From JALORV01 sp963780715 (GTDB taxonomy: Bacteria > Pseudomonadota > Gammaproteobacteria > Burkholderiales > Burkholderiaceae_F): a stretch of 64,000 nt of DNA. Shown here piece by piece: positions 8,650 to 18,701 of this stretch. The position numbers and the translations under genes were made by a program. Within the stretch, counting starts at the first letter, position 1. Each line of letters opens with the position of its first letter. Below the pieces are notes generated by a model, which was not told the origin of the DNA, did no database searches, and saw only the letters and a program-made list of their open reading frames with translations. The stretch is from assembly GCA_963780715.1 (NCBI GenBank), contig CAWADK010000024.1, positions 1 to 64,000 on the forward strand, written 5' to 3'.

Positions 8650-8827
8650 TGTCATGCCAGGACGGTGCTGAAGCCAGCCCGTAAGCACGGCGTGGACTTT
8701 CCGCCTGGTCGCCGGCCTCGCCTGGTCATTGTCCATCGCCAACGGCAAGCGGCCCGCTGATGCTCACTGAAAGTGCAAGCGCTCCTCTCGAACGCTCACA
8801 CCGGCTGGGCGACCGGAAACCGCGCAA

Positions 8828-10246
8828 CTATCGCCGCTTCTTCCCGCCACCCTTCCGTGCGGCTTTCGCCGGCTGCTGCGCCTCCGCGATTTCCTGCCCG
8901 CTTCGTCCTTCGAGCTTGGGCGTGATGTTGTCATCGATCCACTTCTGGTCCCACCACTCCACCGGCAGCACCGCGACGCCAGCAAGGTAGATCCCGAAGT
9001 GCAGGTGGTCGCCGGCGGCAAGGCCTGTCTCGCCGGTCTTGCCGATGATCTGGCGCTTGGCGATGGAGTCGCCCGCCTTGACGTCGATCGAGCTGAGATG
9101 GCCATAGAGACTGAACAGGCCGAGGCCGTGGTCGAGGATCACCGTGTTGCCGTAGATGCCGAGGTCGCCGGCAAAGGCCACCGTGCCGCTGTTGGCGGCC
9201 TCGACCGGCGTGTGCTTCGTGACCGAGAGGTCGTAGCCGAGGTGGTAGGCGGTATCGGTCGGCTCGCCGTTGTAGGTGTAGGTCCGCAGGTCCGCGAAGT
9301 TCGCCTCGACCTTCGAGTTGCTGAGCTGGGCGAAGGCGTCCTTCCACAGCATCGTGGGCGTGGCCTGCTTGGTGACGGCGGTGATGCGCTCTTCGTTTTC
9401 CTTCCGCAGCCGCTTGTTCACCGCGACGAAGACTTCCTTCGGCGTGCCCTGCCGCGCGGCGCCGTCGGTCAGCAGCGGCGCCACCTTGTTCTGCAGGAAG
9501 TTGTCCGTGAGCGCGATCGTGCTCTTCCTGTACTTGACGTTCTTCAGCTCGTAGGCGAGCCGCAGTTCGCGCGTGTTGCCGGCCTTGTCGGTGGCCACGA
9601 GCGTGGCTCTCGCTTCCGGCGGCGCGTCGTACGGATGCGCGAAGAGAGCCAGGTAGCGGTCCGGATGGCCCTTCACCTGGCCGGCAAAGCCCGGGAAGAA
9701 GTGGTCGCCGATCTTCACGCCGCTGGTCGCGGTGTCCGCGCTCGCCTTGTAGACGATCGCGCCGACGCCGCCGAAATTGACGTAGCGATCATCGGCGATG
9801 AGTTCCAGCGTGGGCGGCGTAATGTCGATCGCGAGGTTCTTCTCCACCACGGTCTCGTTGCCCTTGAAGAGCGCGGCATCGCGCGCCGTGACGCGCAGCA
9901 CGGCCGGCCCTTCCTTGACGCCGGGAACCTTCGCCAGCGCCACCGTCATCGACTTCCCGCGCGCGGGTGTGGCGAACTGCTCGGTGGCAAGGCTGTGTAC
10001 GGTCCCGCCCTGGGTCAGAGTCACCGTGACGGTTCTCAAGCCCGTGCCGCCATCGGTCACGTTGATCTCGAGAGGAGCGATGCCGAGCACCTCGGCATCG
10101 GGCAGGACCGTGATCCGCGGCGGCTCGGATTCGAAACGTGGCCACAGGTAATAGGCGCCACCGCCGATGGCGGCGATGATGATGACGAGGAGGGCAATGA
10201 CGATCGGCAGCTTGCTGCGACGTCGTTCGGACGGGAAGGCGTTCAT
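8828..10246 (-). CDS. Membrane-anchored M23 family metallopeptidase
   Basis: 472 residues. A single N-terminal membrane anchor (IVIALLVIIIAAIGGGAYYLW, residues 15-35) is followed by a beta-rich Ig/cadherin-like region (about 40-230), a helical spacer and a C-terminal LytM/M23 domain (about 335-440). The peptidase motifs are visible as YHLGYDLS (HxxxD) and DHLHFGIY (HxH), with GYGN-like GIYGNTVILDHG between them. M23 enzymes cut peptide cross-links in peptidoglycan, and this one faces the periplasm. The tail is lysine/arginine rich (ARKGGGKKRR). The gene is single, with the TPR-CHAT gene upstream on the same strand after 228 bp. Confidence 0.9.
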   Translation of the reverse strand: MNAFPSERRRSKLPIVIALLVIIIAAIGGGAYYLWPRFESEPPRITVLPDAEVLGIAPLEINVTDGGTGLRTVTVTLTQGGTVHSLATEQFATPARGKSMTVALAKVPGVKEGPAVLRVTARDAALFKGNETVVEKNLAIDITPPTLELIADDRYVNFGGVGAIVYKASADTATSGVKIGDHFFPGFAGQVKGHPDRYLALFAHPYDAPPEARATLVATDKAGNTRELRLAYELKNVKYRKSTIALTDNFLQNKVAPLLTDGAARQGTPKEVFVAVNKRLRKENEERITAVTKQATPTMLWKDAFAQLSNSKVEANFADLRTYTYNGEPTDTAYHLGYDLSVTKHTPVEAANSGTVAFAGDLGIYGNTVILDHGLGLFSLYGHLSSIDVKAGDSIAKRQIIGKTGETGLAAGDHLHFGIYLAGVAVLPVEWWDQKWIDDNITPKLEGRSGQEIAEAQQPAKAARKGGGKKRR

Positions 10247-10474
10247 TCGGGCTTCTGTGAAAGTTGAAAGCGAGCGCGCTTGCGAGACACAGCGTGCGCT
10301 CGATGCTCCGCCTGCTGGCGGCGGGCCGCAGCATAACCGGCTGAGCGAAACGATTTTTCCGGCGCGGCTGATCGGCGCATGCAGCGCGACGGGCGCGGGC
10401 CGATCGCCACGTCCAAGACTGCCCGCTGAAAGGCTGAATTAGAAGGGCGGCCGCTTCGACGCGAGCTGCGGCGA

Positions 10475-13400
10475 CTACGCGCCGATCATCACGAAGGGCG
10501 CCCAGAAGAGCGGGTGGCCGTAGGCCTTGTTGGCCATCAGGGCCAGCATCGCGCGCCGCAAGGCTTCGTCCTTCGGGATGCCCGGCTGCTTGCGCAACTC
10601 CTGCAGCATTCTCGTCGTCAGCAAGGCGGCGGCGCGCGAGTCCACCGGCCAGTGCGAAACCAGCAGGGACCGGCTGCCGGCAAAGATGAACGCGCGCGCC
10701 AGGCCGGAGAGACCTTCCGCCGCCAACGTTCCGTCGGGTGCCGCCGTGTTGCAGGCGGACAGGATCACCCAATCGGAATTCAGCCTGAGGCGCGCAATTT
10801 CGCTCGCCGTGAGCAGGCCGTCGTCATCCTCGCTGGGCGACTTCGGGGGTGTCAGTGCCAGCGCGGGCTCGATCACGCCACGCATCTCCCCCGCCGTGAA
10901 TCCGTGCGTGGCAAACGCCAGCGTGCGGTAGCGGGACAGGTCGAGCTTCTTGACCTGCGCCTCGGTCGCGGACTCACCCAGATAGACCGAACCCTTGCCG
11001 GCTCCGAGAGCGGCGGCGATGGTTGAGATTTCCTTCGCCGAGTCCGGCAGAGGCGCAAGTTCGCTCAACTGCTCCACGTCGGCGAGGCCCCTTGGCGTAT
11101 ACAACGCGGCCAGAGAGCGAGTGCTGCCAGTCCCGCCCTTGAAGGCCGGCGCGCCGAAGCCTACGAACGGCGCGGGCGCATGACGCTGCCCGGCGAATCG
11201 ACGCATCGCCTTCAGTGACGCTTCCGAAGGCAGGCTTGAAAACGCGTATCGCTTCGCAAGCCACACCAGATCGTTGAGTCCCGCGCCGGCCGCGGGAGGT
11301 TCCGCGACCAGTATGGCGAACGGCATGCTCTGCAACGCACCGTCCGCGACGATCAGCAGGCGTGTCGCTCCGCCCAGCGTGGGAACCGCGGGAGCAAAGA
11401 CGGCGCGATACAGCTCGTGCGCAAGATCCGCCGGGTACGCCGGCAACTGACCCTGCGTCTCGGTCAGGTCCAGGGCACGGCGCAGACCGCGAACGGACTG
11501 TTCGAGTTCCTCGCGCCCGATTGGGAGCCGTAGCAAACGCTGCCGGTCGTTCCGGATGACCCACAGGTAGCTCTCACGTTCGCCCACCAAATACGAGAGC
11601 ATCGCCTCGTCCGGACGCAGCAAGCGTTGCGCTTCGCTCAGCGGCAGCGGCGCATTGCCGGTCAGGACCTGGTAGTCCGGGAAGCGCCGGCTGAGCGTGA
11701 GGTCGATGGTGGCAAGCTGCGCTTCGACCTCGCGGATCTCGCCCCGGAGGCGCTCGGCCGCCGCCGCGTCCCGCGCCTGACCGGCGCGCGAGAGCGACTT
11801 GATCAGCTCTCCGTCCAGATACCTGAGTCGCACCACCAGGTCCTGACGGCTGCGTACCAGGGCGGCGAGTTCATCGTTGCCGCTGGCGAAGCGCGACGCC
11901 ATCTGCGCCACGGCTGCCGCGGTGTCGCTGGCACGTGCCAGCTGCGCCACGTCGAAGGCCTCCGCCGCGATCGCCTCGGGCGCTGTGCGTGACACCGCAG
12001 GTGCAACGGCCAGCAGCTGCACGTGCACCAGCAGTCCGGCTCGGGCCGACTGCAGCTCGCTGCGTGCGCCGACCGCGGCGCGATCGGTGCTTTCGCGTCC
12101 CGTTTCGAAGGCGCGCGAGGCGCGGATCGAGGTCGCCCGGCGAATCAGCAGCAGCGCCTCATCGAAGGCAATCACCTCGCGGCCATTCTCGATGCGAGCG
12201 CCGCCGTCCGGCCCGCGGTACAGGCCGGCGATGGATTGCAGTGTTGTTGCGACGTCGGGATGCTCGGCTCCGAGCGACTGCTCGCGGATCGCCAGCGCGC
12301 GTCGATACAGACGCAGGCCCTCGGCCGGCTGGCCCTGGGCGTCATGGAGCCACGCGAGGTTCTGCAGGCTCGCGGCAGTATGCGGATGCTCGGGCCCCAG
12401 CATCTTTTCGCGAATGGCGAGCGCCCGCTGGTGCGACGTCAGGGCCGGTGGATACTGGCCCAGTGTTTGGTAAACCAACCCCAGGTTGCTCAGGCTCTGC
12501 GCCGTTTCGGGATGCTCGGGGCCGAGCGCTTTCTCGCGGATGGCGAGCGCGCGCTCGTACAGCGGCAAGGCCTGCGCGTACCGGCCCTGGGCCGAGTAGA
12601 GCGTGGCCAGATTGTTCAGGGTCGCGGCCGTGGCCCGATGCTCGGGACCCAGCGCCTTCTCGTTGATGGCCAGCGCGCGTTGGTACAGCGCAAGCGCCGG
12701 TTCATTCTGGCCCTGGGCTCGGTAAAGCTCAGCCAGGTTGTTCAGGCTCAGGGCTGTTTCCGCATGCTCGGGCCCCAGCGTCTTTTCGCGCACGGCGAGC
12801 GCCCGCTGGAAGTGCGGCAAGGCCTGGGCGTACTGACCCTGGGCCCAGTACAGCGAGGCCAGATCGTTCAGGCTGGTGGCCGTGCTCGGATGCTCGGGCC
12901 CGAGGGCCTTCTCCGAGATGGCGAGCGCCCGCTGGTACGGCGGCAACGCCTCGCCATACTGGCCTTGCGCCCAGTACAGCATCGCCAGGTTGTTCAGGCT
13001 CGCGGCGGTATCCGCATGCTCAGGCCCCAGCACTTTTTCGCGAATGGCGAGTGCGCGCTGGTGCGAGCGTCAGGGCCGCTGGATACTGGCCCAGTGTCTG
13101 GTAGAGCAACCCCAGGTTGCTCAGGCTCTGCGCCGTGTCGGGATGCTCGGGGCCGAGCGCTTTCTCGCGGATGGCGAGCGCGCGCTCGTGCAGTGGCAAG
13201 GCCTGCGCATACTGGCCCTGGGCCCAGTAGAGCGCCGCCATGTTGTTGAGGCTCGCGGCGGTGTCCGGATGCTCGGGGCCGAGTGCTTTCTCGCGGATCG
13301 CGAGCGACCGTTGGTAATACGCCATCGCCTCGGCGCGCTGGCCTAGCGCGTGGTGGGTTCGTGCCAGGTTGTGCAGGCTCTGGCCCGTATCGACGTGCTC

Positions 13401-13772
13401 AGGCCCCAGCGCCTTTTCGCGGATGGCGAGCGCCCGCTCCAACAGTGGCAAAGCCTGCGCGTATTGGCCCTGTGCCCAATAGAGCTGGGCGAGGTTGGTC
13501 AGGGCGAGCGCCGTGTCGGGATGATCGGGCCCGAGCTCGCTCTCGCGCTGCGTCAGCGCGCGCTGGAACAACGGCAGCGCATCGGCATAGCGGCCGGCCT
13601 TGTAGAGCTGCATCGCCTGTTCATGGAGTGCGTCGGCCGACTGGCTGCCGGCCGGCAACGGCGTGCTCAGCAGGCCGATCAATCCTGCAGCGATGATCCA
13701 CGCCCGGCGGTGGTGCCGCGGTCGTTGCGGGACTTCCATCCGGCCAGGCGGAACAGTGCGTGTCGCGAGCAT
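10475..13772 (-). CDS. TPR-CHAT (caspase-like) protein, frameshifted
   Basis: About 1,100 residues when one frameshift is repaired. An N-terminal membrane/signal segment (residues 26-43) is followed by ten 42-residue kinesin-light-chain-like TPR units (LGPEHPDTAxSLxNLAxLY...), a helical linker and a C-terminal CHAT protease domain. The presumed catalytic dyad lies in FATHGF (His) and LSACNTA (Cys). CHAT proteins cleave partner proteins, in some cases as defence or death proteases, while the TPRs sense partners. An extra base near 13066 splits the frame. The homologous repeat near 12435 reads GTGCGACGTC where this copy reads GTGCGAGCGTC. AGGAG precedes the ATG at 13772. Confidence 0.85.
12275..13535 (-). 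repeat. Ten 126-bp TPR-coding tandem repeats
   Basis: The stretch encodes ten consecutive 42-residue units and is 1,261 bp long, i.e. 10 x 126 plus one base, exactly as expected if one base had been inserted. Units are similar at DNA level, so recombination or assembly collapse between them is possible. Confidence 0.85.
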
Positions 13773-14067
13773 GGCACTCCTGGAGCGCGATTCAGCGAGC
13801 AGCGATTCGGATGCTAACCGGAGAACAGCGCGGATCCGGCCTGCGAGAGCGGACGTGAACCCGATTCAGGTGATCCTTGACTCCGCGTCGCCCAAGGCGG
13901 ATGCAGGCAGACGGTGCCGATGCGCGCGCGTCGGCGGCGGGGCGCGGCCTGACACACCGCACCTGCCTCTGCACAGGACGCCGACAGGCGCGGTGTCGAT
14001 CACGTCGGGCTGGAGTGCCCCGGAGCAGAAACGATTGTGGCGCTGGGCGAGCCGACCGCGCGACGTT

Positions 14068-15468
14068 CTAGGCGCCGAGCAGCGGAGCCAGTGACGGCCT
14101 GCGCCGGTGCCAGTCCGTTGCCTGCTGGAACGCGATGCCCATGCGCAGCAGCGTCGCGTCGGTCGCTGGCCGGCCCAGCAGCTGCACGCCGACGGGCAGG
14201 CCGTCGGCCGAGAACCCCGCCGGCAGCGACAGTGCGCACGCGTTCAGGTAGTTGCCGGCGCGCGTGAAGCTCGCCATTGGAGTGACCCCCTCGTCGACTG
14301 CCTCGACCGGGCAGGCGGCCATCGGCACCGTGGGCGTCAGCAGCGCATCGCTGTCACGCATCCAGTCGATCCATTGCGCGCAGGCGGCGCGCCGGTGCGC
14401 CAGCGCGTCGATGTAGTCGGCCGCCCCGATCGCCTTGCCGCCGAGCACGCGTTTCCGAACTCCCGCTCCGATCGGCAGATGCTCGTCCTCGATGTAGGCG
14501 CGGTGCTCCGCATACGCCTCGGCGGCGATCAGTTGTCCGTTACGGCGCATCAGGTCGTCGAATGCGAAGGGGAAGTGGCGCTCGACGACCTCGGCACCGA
14601 GCGCGCGCAGTGTGCGCTGCGCCTCGTCGACGGCGGTCGTGACGTCACGCTCGACCGCGATCGGGTACTGCGCGGGCGGCAGCACTGCGACGCGCAGGCC
14701 GGCGAGCGGCGCGCTGCCGGTGATCAGGCCGAGCGCAAACTCTCGAGCGGCCGCGGACTCGGGCCCGAGCATGGCGATGCAAAGCAGCGCGGCATCCTCC
14801 GCGCTGCGCGTCATCGGACCGATCGTGTCGAGCGTGCGGGACAGCGGAAACGCACCCTCGGTGCTGATCAGGCCGCCCGTGGTCTTCAGGCCCGTGATGC
14901 CGTTCAGTGCCGCCGGAATGCGCACCGACCCGCCGGTGTCGGAGCCGATCGCCGCCGGCGCGAGTCCCGCTGCCACGGCGACGCCGGAGCCGCTGGACGA
15001 ACCGCCCGGCACGCGATGCGTGGCGAGGTCCCAGGGGTTCCACGGCGTGCCGAGGTGGGGATTGGCACCCCAGGTGCCGAATGCGAACTCGACCATCTGC
15101 GTCTTGCCGAGCGGCACCATGCCCGCCGCCAGCAGCCTGTGAACGACGGTGGCCGTCGTCGTGCTGCGACGCTCCTTCCACAGCGCCGAGCCGACGCCGG
15201 TCAGGCAGCCTTCGACCTCCAGCAGGTCCTTCAGCGCGATCGGCAGTCCGTCGAGCCGGCCCAGCGTCACGCCGCTGGCGCGGCGCTCATCGGCCGCACG
15301 CGCGTGGCGCCGCGTGAGTTCCTCGTCGACGTGCACGAAGGCGTTGAGCTTGGCATTGGCGCGCCGGATGCGTTCCAGGTACAGCTCGGCCAGTTCCAGC
15401 GCGCTGATCGAGCGGTGCGCGAGGGCCACGGACAGCTCGGTCAGCGCAGAGAATGGATCGATCTTCAT
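14068..15468 (-). CDS. Amidase signature family hydrolase
   Basis: 466 residues with the full amidase-signature core: catalytic lysine in GLPIALKDLL, the glycine/serine block VPGGSSSGSGVAVA and the nucleophile region GSDTGGSVRIPAA. These supply the Ser-cisSer-Lys triad that hydrolyses amides to acids and ammonia. The family also includes GatA and allophanate hydrolase. The lack of gatB/C neighbours and the C-terminal form favour a catabolic amidase. It lies 25 bp downstream of the M81 gene and is the third gene of a minus-strand operon with D-aminoacylase and the M81 peptidase, suggesting release of ammonia or amino acids from amidated substrates. Confidence 0.9.
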   Translation of the reverse strand: MKIDPFSALTELSVALAHRSISALELAELYLERIRRANAKLNAFVHVDEELTRRHARAADERRASGVTLGRLDGLPIALKDLLEVEGCLTGVGSALWKERRSTTTATVVHRLLAAGMVPLGKTQMVEFAFGTWGANPHLGTPWNPWDLATHRVPGGSSSGSGVAVAAGLAPAAIGSDTGGSVRIPAALNGITGLKTTGGLISTEGAFPLSRTLDTIGPMTRSAEDAALLCIAMLGPESAAAREFALGLITGSAPLAGLRVAVLPPAQYPIAVERDVTTAVDEAQRTLRALGAEVVERHFPFAFDDLMRRNGQLIAAEAYAEHRAYIEDEHLPIGAGVRKRVLGGKAIGAADYIDALAHRRAACAQWIDWMRDSDALLTPTVPMAACPVEAVDEGVTPMASFTRAGNYLNACALSLPAGFSADGLPVGVQLLGRPATDATLLRMGIAFQQATDWHRRRPSLAPLLGA

Positions 15469-15493
15469 GATGGGTGCGCTCGCGCCGCAGGGT

Positions 15494-16987
15494 TCAGGAG
15501 TAGGTCGCGTCCGCGTCGAGTGGATAGATCGGCCGCCGCACGCGCTCGAAGCGGAACAACCCGTAGTCCGAGCTTGTCACGCCACGGCTGTCGCACTCGA
15601 CCAGGCCGCCCGCGATCGGCACGAAGCTGGGCCGGCAGTACATCCGTGACTTCAGGATCAGATAGTCGAAGCGCGCCGGGTCGACGCCCGCGCTGGTGAA
15701 GACGCCGAGGTCGAGCGGTTCCATCGGTCGCTCGGTGACCACGACAGTGAACGCGGTGGTCTCCAGCACGGCCGTGCGTCCCATCGCCCAGGTTTCGCCG
15801 GTGTAGATCGGGCCGGTGATGCGGAAGCGTCCATCCGTCAGCGCGCGGACCCGCGCATGCACACGCAGTCGCGCGCGCGGATCGGAGCCGAGGCCAAGCG
15901 GGCGCACGTTGCCGAGCTCGATGTCCAGGGTCGCGCCGAGGCCCGCCTGGGTGGCGGCCGCCACCGCGGCCGGATCGCAGAGCGGGCCGACACCGATGTT
16001 CGACAGGCCCTGCCGCAGGCATTCCTCCAGCACGTCGGTGGTGTCGCAGGTTCCGCCCGACATGACGTTGTCGCCATGGTCGAGCAGGAGCACCGGGCGC
16101 CCGCCCGCCTGCGCATGCAGCGCGCGCGCCTGCGCCACGCTGTCAGCAAGCGGGGCGCTGGTGTAGACGAAGCCTGCGCGGTCGCGCCAGATCGCGTGTG
16201 CGAGGTCATCCGCGGCCCGTTGTGCCTCGTCGCGCGATCGCCCGACCGTCACCACGCTGACGCCTGCATCCTGGAAGTCCGCGAGCGAGAAGCCGGCGAA
16301 CACCGTCGCGGCCAGCAATCCGCTGCGCTCGCATTGCCGCGCGCTCTCGACGGCGCGCTGCATCGCGCCCTCGCCGGTCGCGCTGCGCAGCGTGTGCGAC
16401 AGCAGCGGCGGCTGGGCCCACGCCACGTGGGGACGCGGCCCGCCGTCGAGCCAGTCGAAGAGCAGGCGGGCGGCATGTTCGCCCGTCTCGTACATGTCGA
16501 TGTGAGGGTAGGTCTTGAAGCCGACGATCACGTCCGCCGCATCGATCATCGGCCGGGTGATGTTGCCGTGCAGGTCGAGCGCGACCGCGAGCGGCGTGTC
16601 GGGCGCGACCGCGCGGATGCGGCGCAGCAGTTCGCCTTCGCCGTCGTCGAAGCGCTCGGTGACCATCGCACCGTGCAGGTCGAGCAGGATGGCATCGCAG
16701 CCGGCGCCGATGGCCTCGACGATCGCGCCGGCGAGGTGCTCATACGCGGCGGCATCGACGCGTCCGCTCGGATTCGCGGTCGCGTTCACGGCCACGCTCA
16801 GCGCCGCGCCGCGTGCCTCGGCCGCGTCGATGAACGCACCGAGCGCGGTCCGGCTGCCTTTGGCCTGCGCATGAGCGGCGGCGCCGAACGTGGGGCCGTC
16901 CGGACCAAACGAGGCGAGCGGTGTGCGCACCGGCGAGAACGTGTTGGTCTCGTGGTTCATGCGCGCGGCGACGATTCTCAGCGGCAT
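15494..16987 (-). CDS. M81 family metallopeptidase (MlrC-like)
   Basis: 497 residues, beginning RIVAARMNHETNTFSPV, the hallmark start of the MlrC/M81 family. Metal-binding candidates include AILLDLHGAMV, ALDLHGNIT, KTYPHIDMYETGE and VLLLDHGDNVMSGG. MlrC removes residues from linearised microcystin, a peptide rich in D- and unusual amino acids. Most M81 proteins are of unknown substrate but often sit beside peptide transporters and amidohydrolases, as here. The start at 16987 leaves 11 bp to the D-aminoacylase stop, so translation is probably linked. Confidence 0.9.
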   Translation of the reverse strand: MPLRIVAARMNHETNTFSPVRTPLASFGPDGPTFGAAAHAQAKGSRTALGAFIDAAEARGAALSVAVNATANPSGRVDAAAYEHLAGAIVEAIGAGCDAILLDLHGAMVTERFDDGEGELLRRIRAVAPDTPLAVALDLHGNITRPMIDAADVIVGFKTYPHIDMYETGEHAARLLFDWLDGGPRPHVAWAQPPLLSHTLRSATGEGAMQRAVESARQCERSGLLAATVFAGFSLADFQDAGVSVVTVGRSRDEAQRAADDLAHAIWRDRAGFVYTSAPLADSVAQARALHAQAGGRPVLLLDHGDNVMSGGTCDTTDVLEECLRQGLSNIGVGPLCDPAAVAAATQAGLGATLDIELGNVRPLGLGSDPRARLRVHARVRALTDGRFRITGPIYTGETWAMGRTAVLETTAFTVVVTERPMEPLDLGVFTSAGVDPARFDYLILKSRMYCRPSFVPIAGGLVECDSRGVTSSDYGLFRFERVRRPIYPLDADATYS

Positions 16988-16998
16988 TGTTGGCTACC

Positions 16999-18444
16999 TC
17001 AGTGCGCGCGCCGGATCACCTGGCCGGTGCGTGCGCCGGTGTGGCGGCCCTGGTGCCAGGCCAGCGTGCCGTTGACGTACACCGATTCGATGCCGGTCGC
17101 GGGTGTCTTTGGATGTGCGAAGGTGGCGGCATCGGTGACGCGTTCGGGGTCGAACACGACGAGATCGGCGCGCATGCCGGGCGCGATGCGCCCGCGCCCG
17201 GCGAGGCGGAAGCGGTCCGCCGGGAGTCCGGTCATCTTGTGCACCGCCAGCTCGAGCGAGAAGAGGCCGCGCTCGCGCGCGTAGTGCCCGAGCACGCGCG
17301 GAAAGGCACCCCACAGGCGCGGGTGCGGAAATTCGTCGTGCGGCAGGCCGTCCGAGCCGACCATCGTCTCCGGGTAGGCGAGGATGCGCTCGACATCCGG
17401 CTCGTCCATCGAAAAGTAGATCGCTCCGGCCGGCTGCAGCGCCTCGATCAGCGCATCCACCGGTAGACCTTCCGCCGCAGCGAGTTCGTCGAGATAACGG
17501 CCGGCCGCGTCCGGCCGGGCTCTCGACCACGCGATCAGCACGCGCTGCGCCTGTGCCGCCGCGTCCTTGCGCAGCACCGTCGACGCCGCCGTGTAGGGGT
17601 AGCAGTCCAGGCAGACGTCCTGCGTGCGCCGGGCCGCGTCGAGCAGCGCCAGCGTCTCGCGCGAGCGGCCGAAGTTGGCGCGCCCGAGCACCTTGTGGTG
17701 CGAGAGCACCTGGCGCACGCCGAGGCTGCCGGCGATCTCCATCGCCTCGGTCATCGACTCGAGCACGCGGTCGCCTTCGTCACGGATGTGGGAGGCGATC
17801 AGCGCCGTGGTGCCGCGCAGCGGCTCGCAGACGCGGCGGATCTCCTCGGCGGTGGCGGCGTTCGCCGGCGCGTAATAGGTCCCGGTGGACACACCGAGCG
17901 CGCCGGCGGCGAGCGCTTCGGCGACCTGGGCCTGCATGACGGCGATCTCGGCATCCGTGGCCGGCCGGTCGAATGAACTCATTGCGGCGACACGCAGCGT
18001 CGTGTGGCCCACCAGCGCGGCGCAGTTGACGGCTGGCGGCTGGGCCTCGAGCGTCGCAAGGTAGTCCGCGAACGAATCGAAGCGCTGCGACGGCAGCGCC
18101 CGCGCCTCGGCCGCGACGAGGTTCAGCGGCGGCACCGCGGTGCGGTCGCCGAGCGGCGCCAGGCTGATGCCGCAGTTGCCCGTCACGACCGTGGTGACGC
18201 CCTGGCTCAGCTTCGGGGTCATCGACGGATCCGAGAGCAGCAGGCGGTCGTCGTGCGTGTGCACGTCGACAAAGCCGGGAGCGAGCACGAGACCGTCGAG
18301 GTCGACCACCTCTCCCGCACCTCCCGGCGTAGCCGCGCCGACCGCCATGATGATGCCGTCCCGCATCGCGACGTCGGCACGACGCGGCGGCGCGCCGGTG
18401 CCATCGACGACGACACCGCCGCGTAGAAGTACGTAGTTGGACAT
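16999..18444 (-). CDS. N-acyl-D-amino-acid deacylase (D-aminoacylase)
   Basis: About 481 residues. The D-aminoacylase subgroup of amidohydrolases is indicated by FVDVHTHDD (metal HxH), VVTGNCGIS (the cysteine metal ligand of this subgroup), LVGHTTLR, ASHIRDEGD, LSHHKVLG and MVGSDGLPHD, plus the terminal beta-sandwich IAPGMRADLVVFDPE. The enzyme releases D-amino acids from N-acylated forms. I chose MSNYVLLRGG at 18444 rather than the upstream ATG at 18498 because GGGGA is well placed before it and homologues start there. It is first in its operon, divergent from the ABC importer, so a shared control region is likely in the 257-bp gap. Confidence 0.9.
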   Translation of the reverse strand: MSNYVLLRGGVVVDGTGAPPRRADVAMRDGIIMAVGAATPGGAGEVVDLDGLVLAPGFVDVHTHDDRLLLSDPSMTPKLSQGVTTVVTGNCGISLAPLGDRTAVPPLNLVAAEARALPSQRFDSFADYLATLEAQPPAVNCAALVGHTTLRVAAMSSFDRPATDAEIAVMQAQVAEALAAGALGVSTGTYYAPANAATAEEIRRVCEPLRGTTALIASHIRDEGDRVLESMTEAMEIAGSLGVRQVLSHHKVLGRANFGRSRETLALLDAARRTQDVCLDCYPYTAASTVLRKDAAAQAQRVLIAWSRARPDAAGRYLDELAAAEGLPVDALIEALQPAGAIYFSMDEPDVERILAYPETMVGSDGLPHDEFPHPRLWGAFPRVLGHYARERGLFSLELAVHKMTGLPADRFRLAGRGRIAPGMRADLVVFDPERVTDAATFAHPKTPATGIESVYVNGTLAWHQGRHTGARTGQVIRRAH

Positions 18445-18701
18445 GTTCCCCTGGCTCCCGGCTGCGTGTAGTCTGTCCCTTCGCTCGAAGCTCGGCAAAT
18501 CGACAGCGCTGCACGAAGACGGCGCATGCGTGCACCGTTTCGGTGGCGCCGGGCCGAACGGTTCCGCGGGAATCGCTCACAGCCTGAGAAATGGCCTGGC
18601 TGCGGCGTTCTGGAATGCTTATTGCGTCAATGCCGCCCTGTTGCGCCCTATGTGCGACCGGGCGTTCGATTTTCGATTCTGCAGACGAGGAGAGGGAACT
18701 G

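Noticed and set aside
8999..10267. 422-residue plus-strand open frame opposite the M23 peptidase gene
   Set aside because: It is an antisense shadow typical of high-GC DNA, rich in Arg/Val/Gly without a domain, while the minus strand encodes a clear M23 peptidase.
12275..13535. Regular repeats considered as a CRISPR or minisatellite array
   Set aside because: Period is 126 bp with no spacers, and every unit encodes a TPR.
14107..15699. 530-residue plus-strand open frame opposite the amidase gene
   Set aside because: Composition is Arg/Gln/Gly-rich with no domain; the amidase on the other strand is complete.
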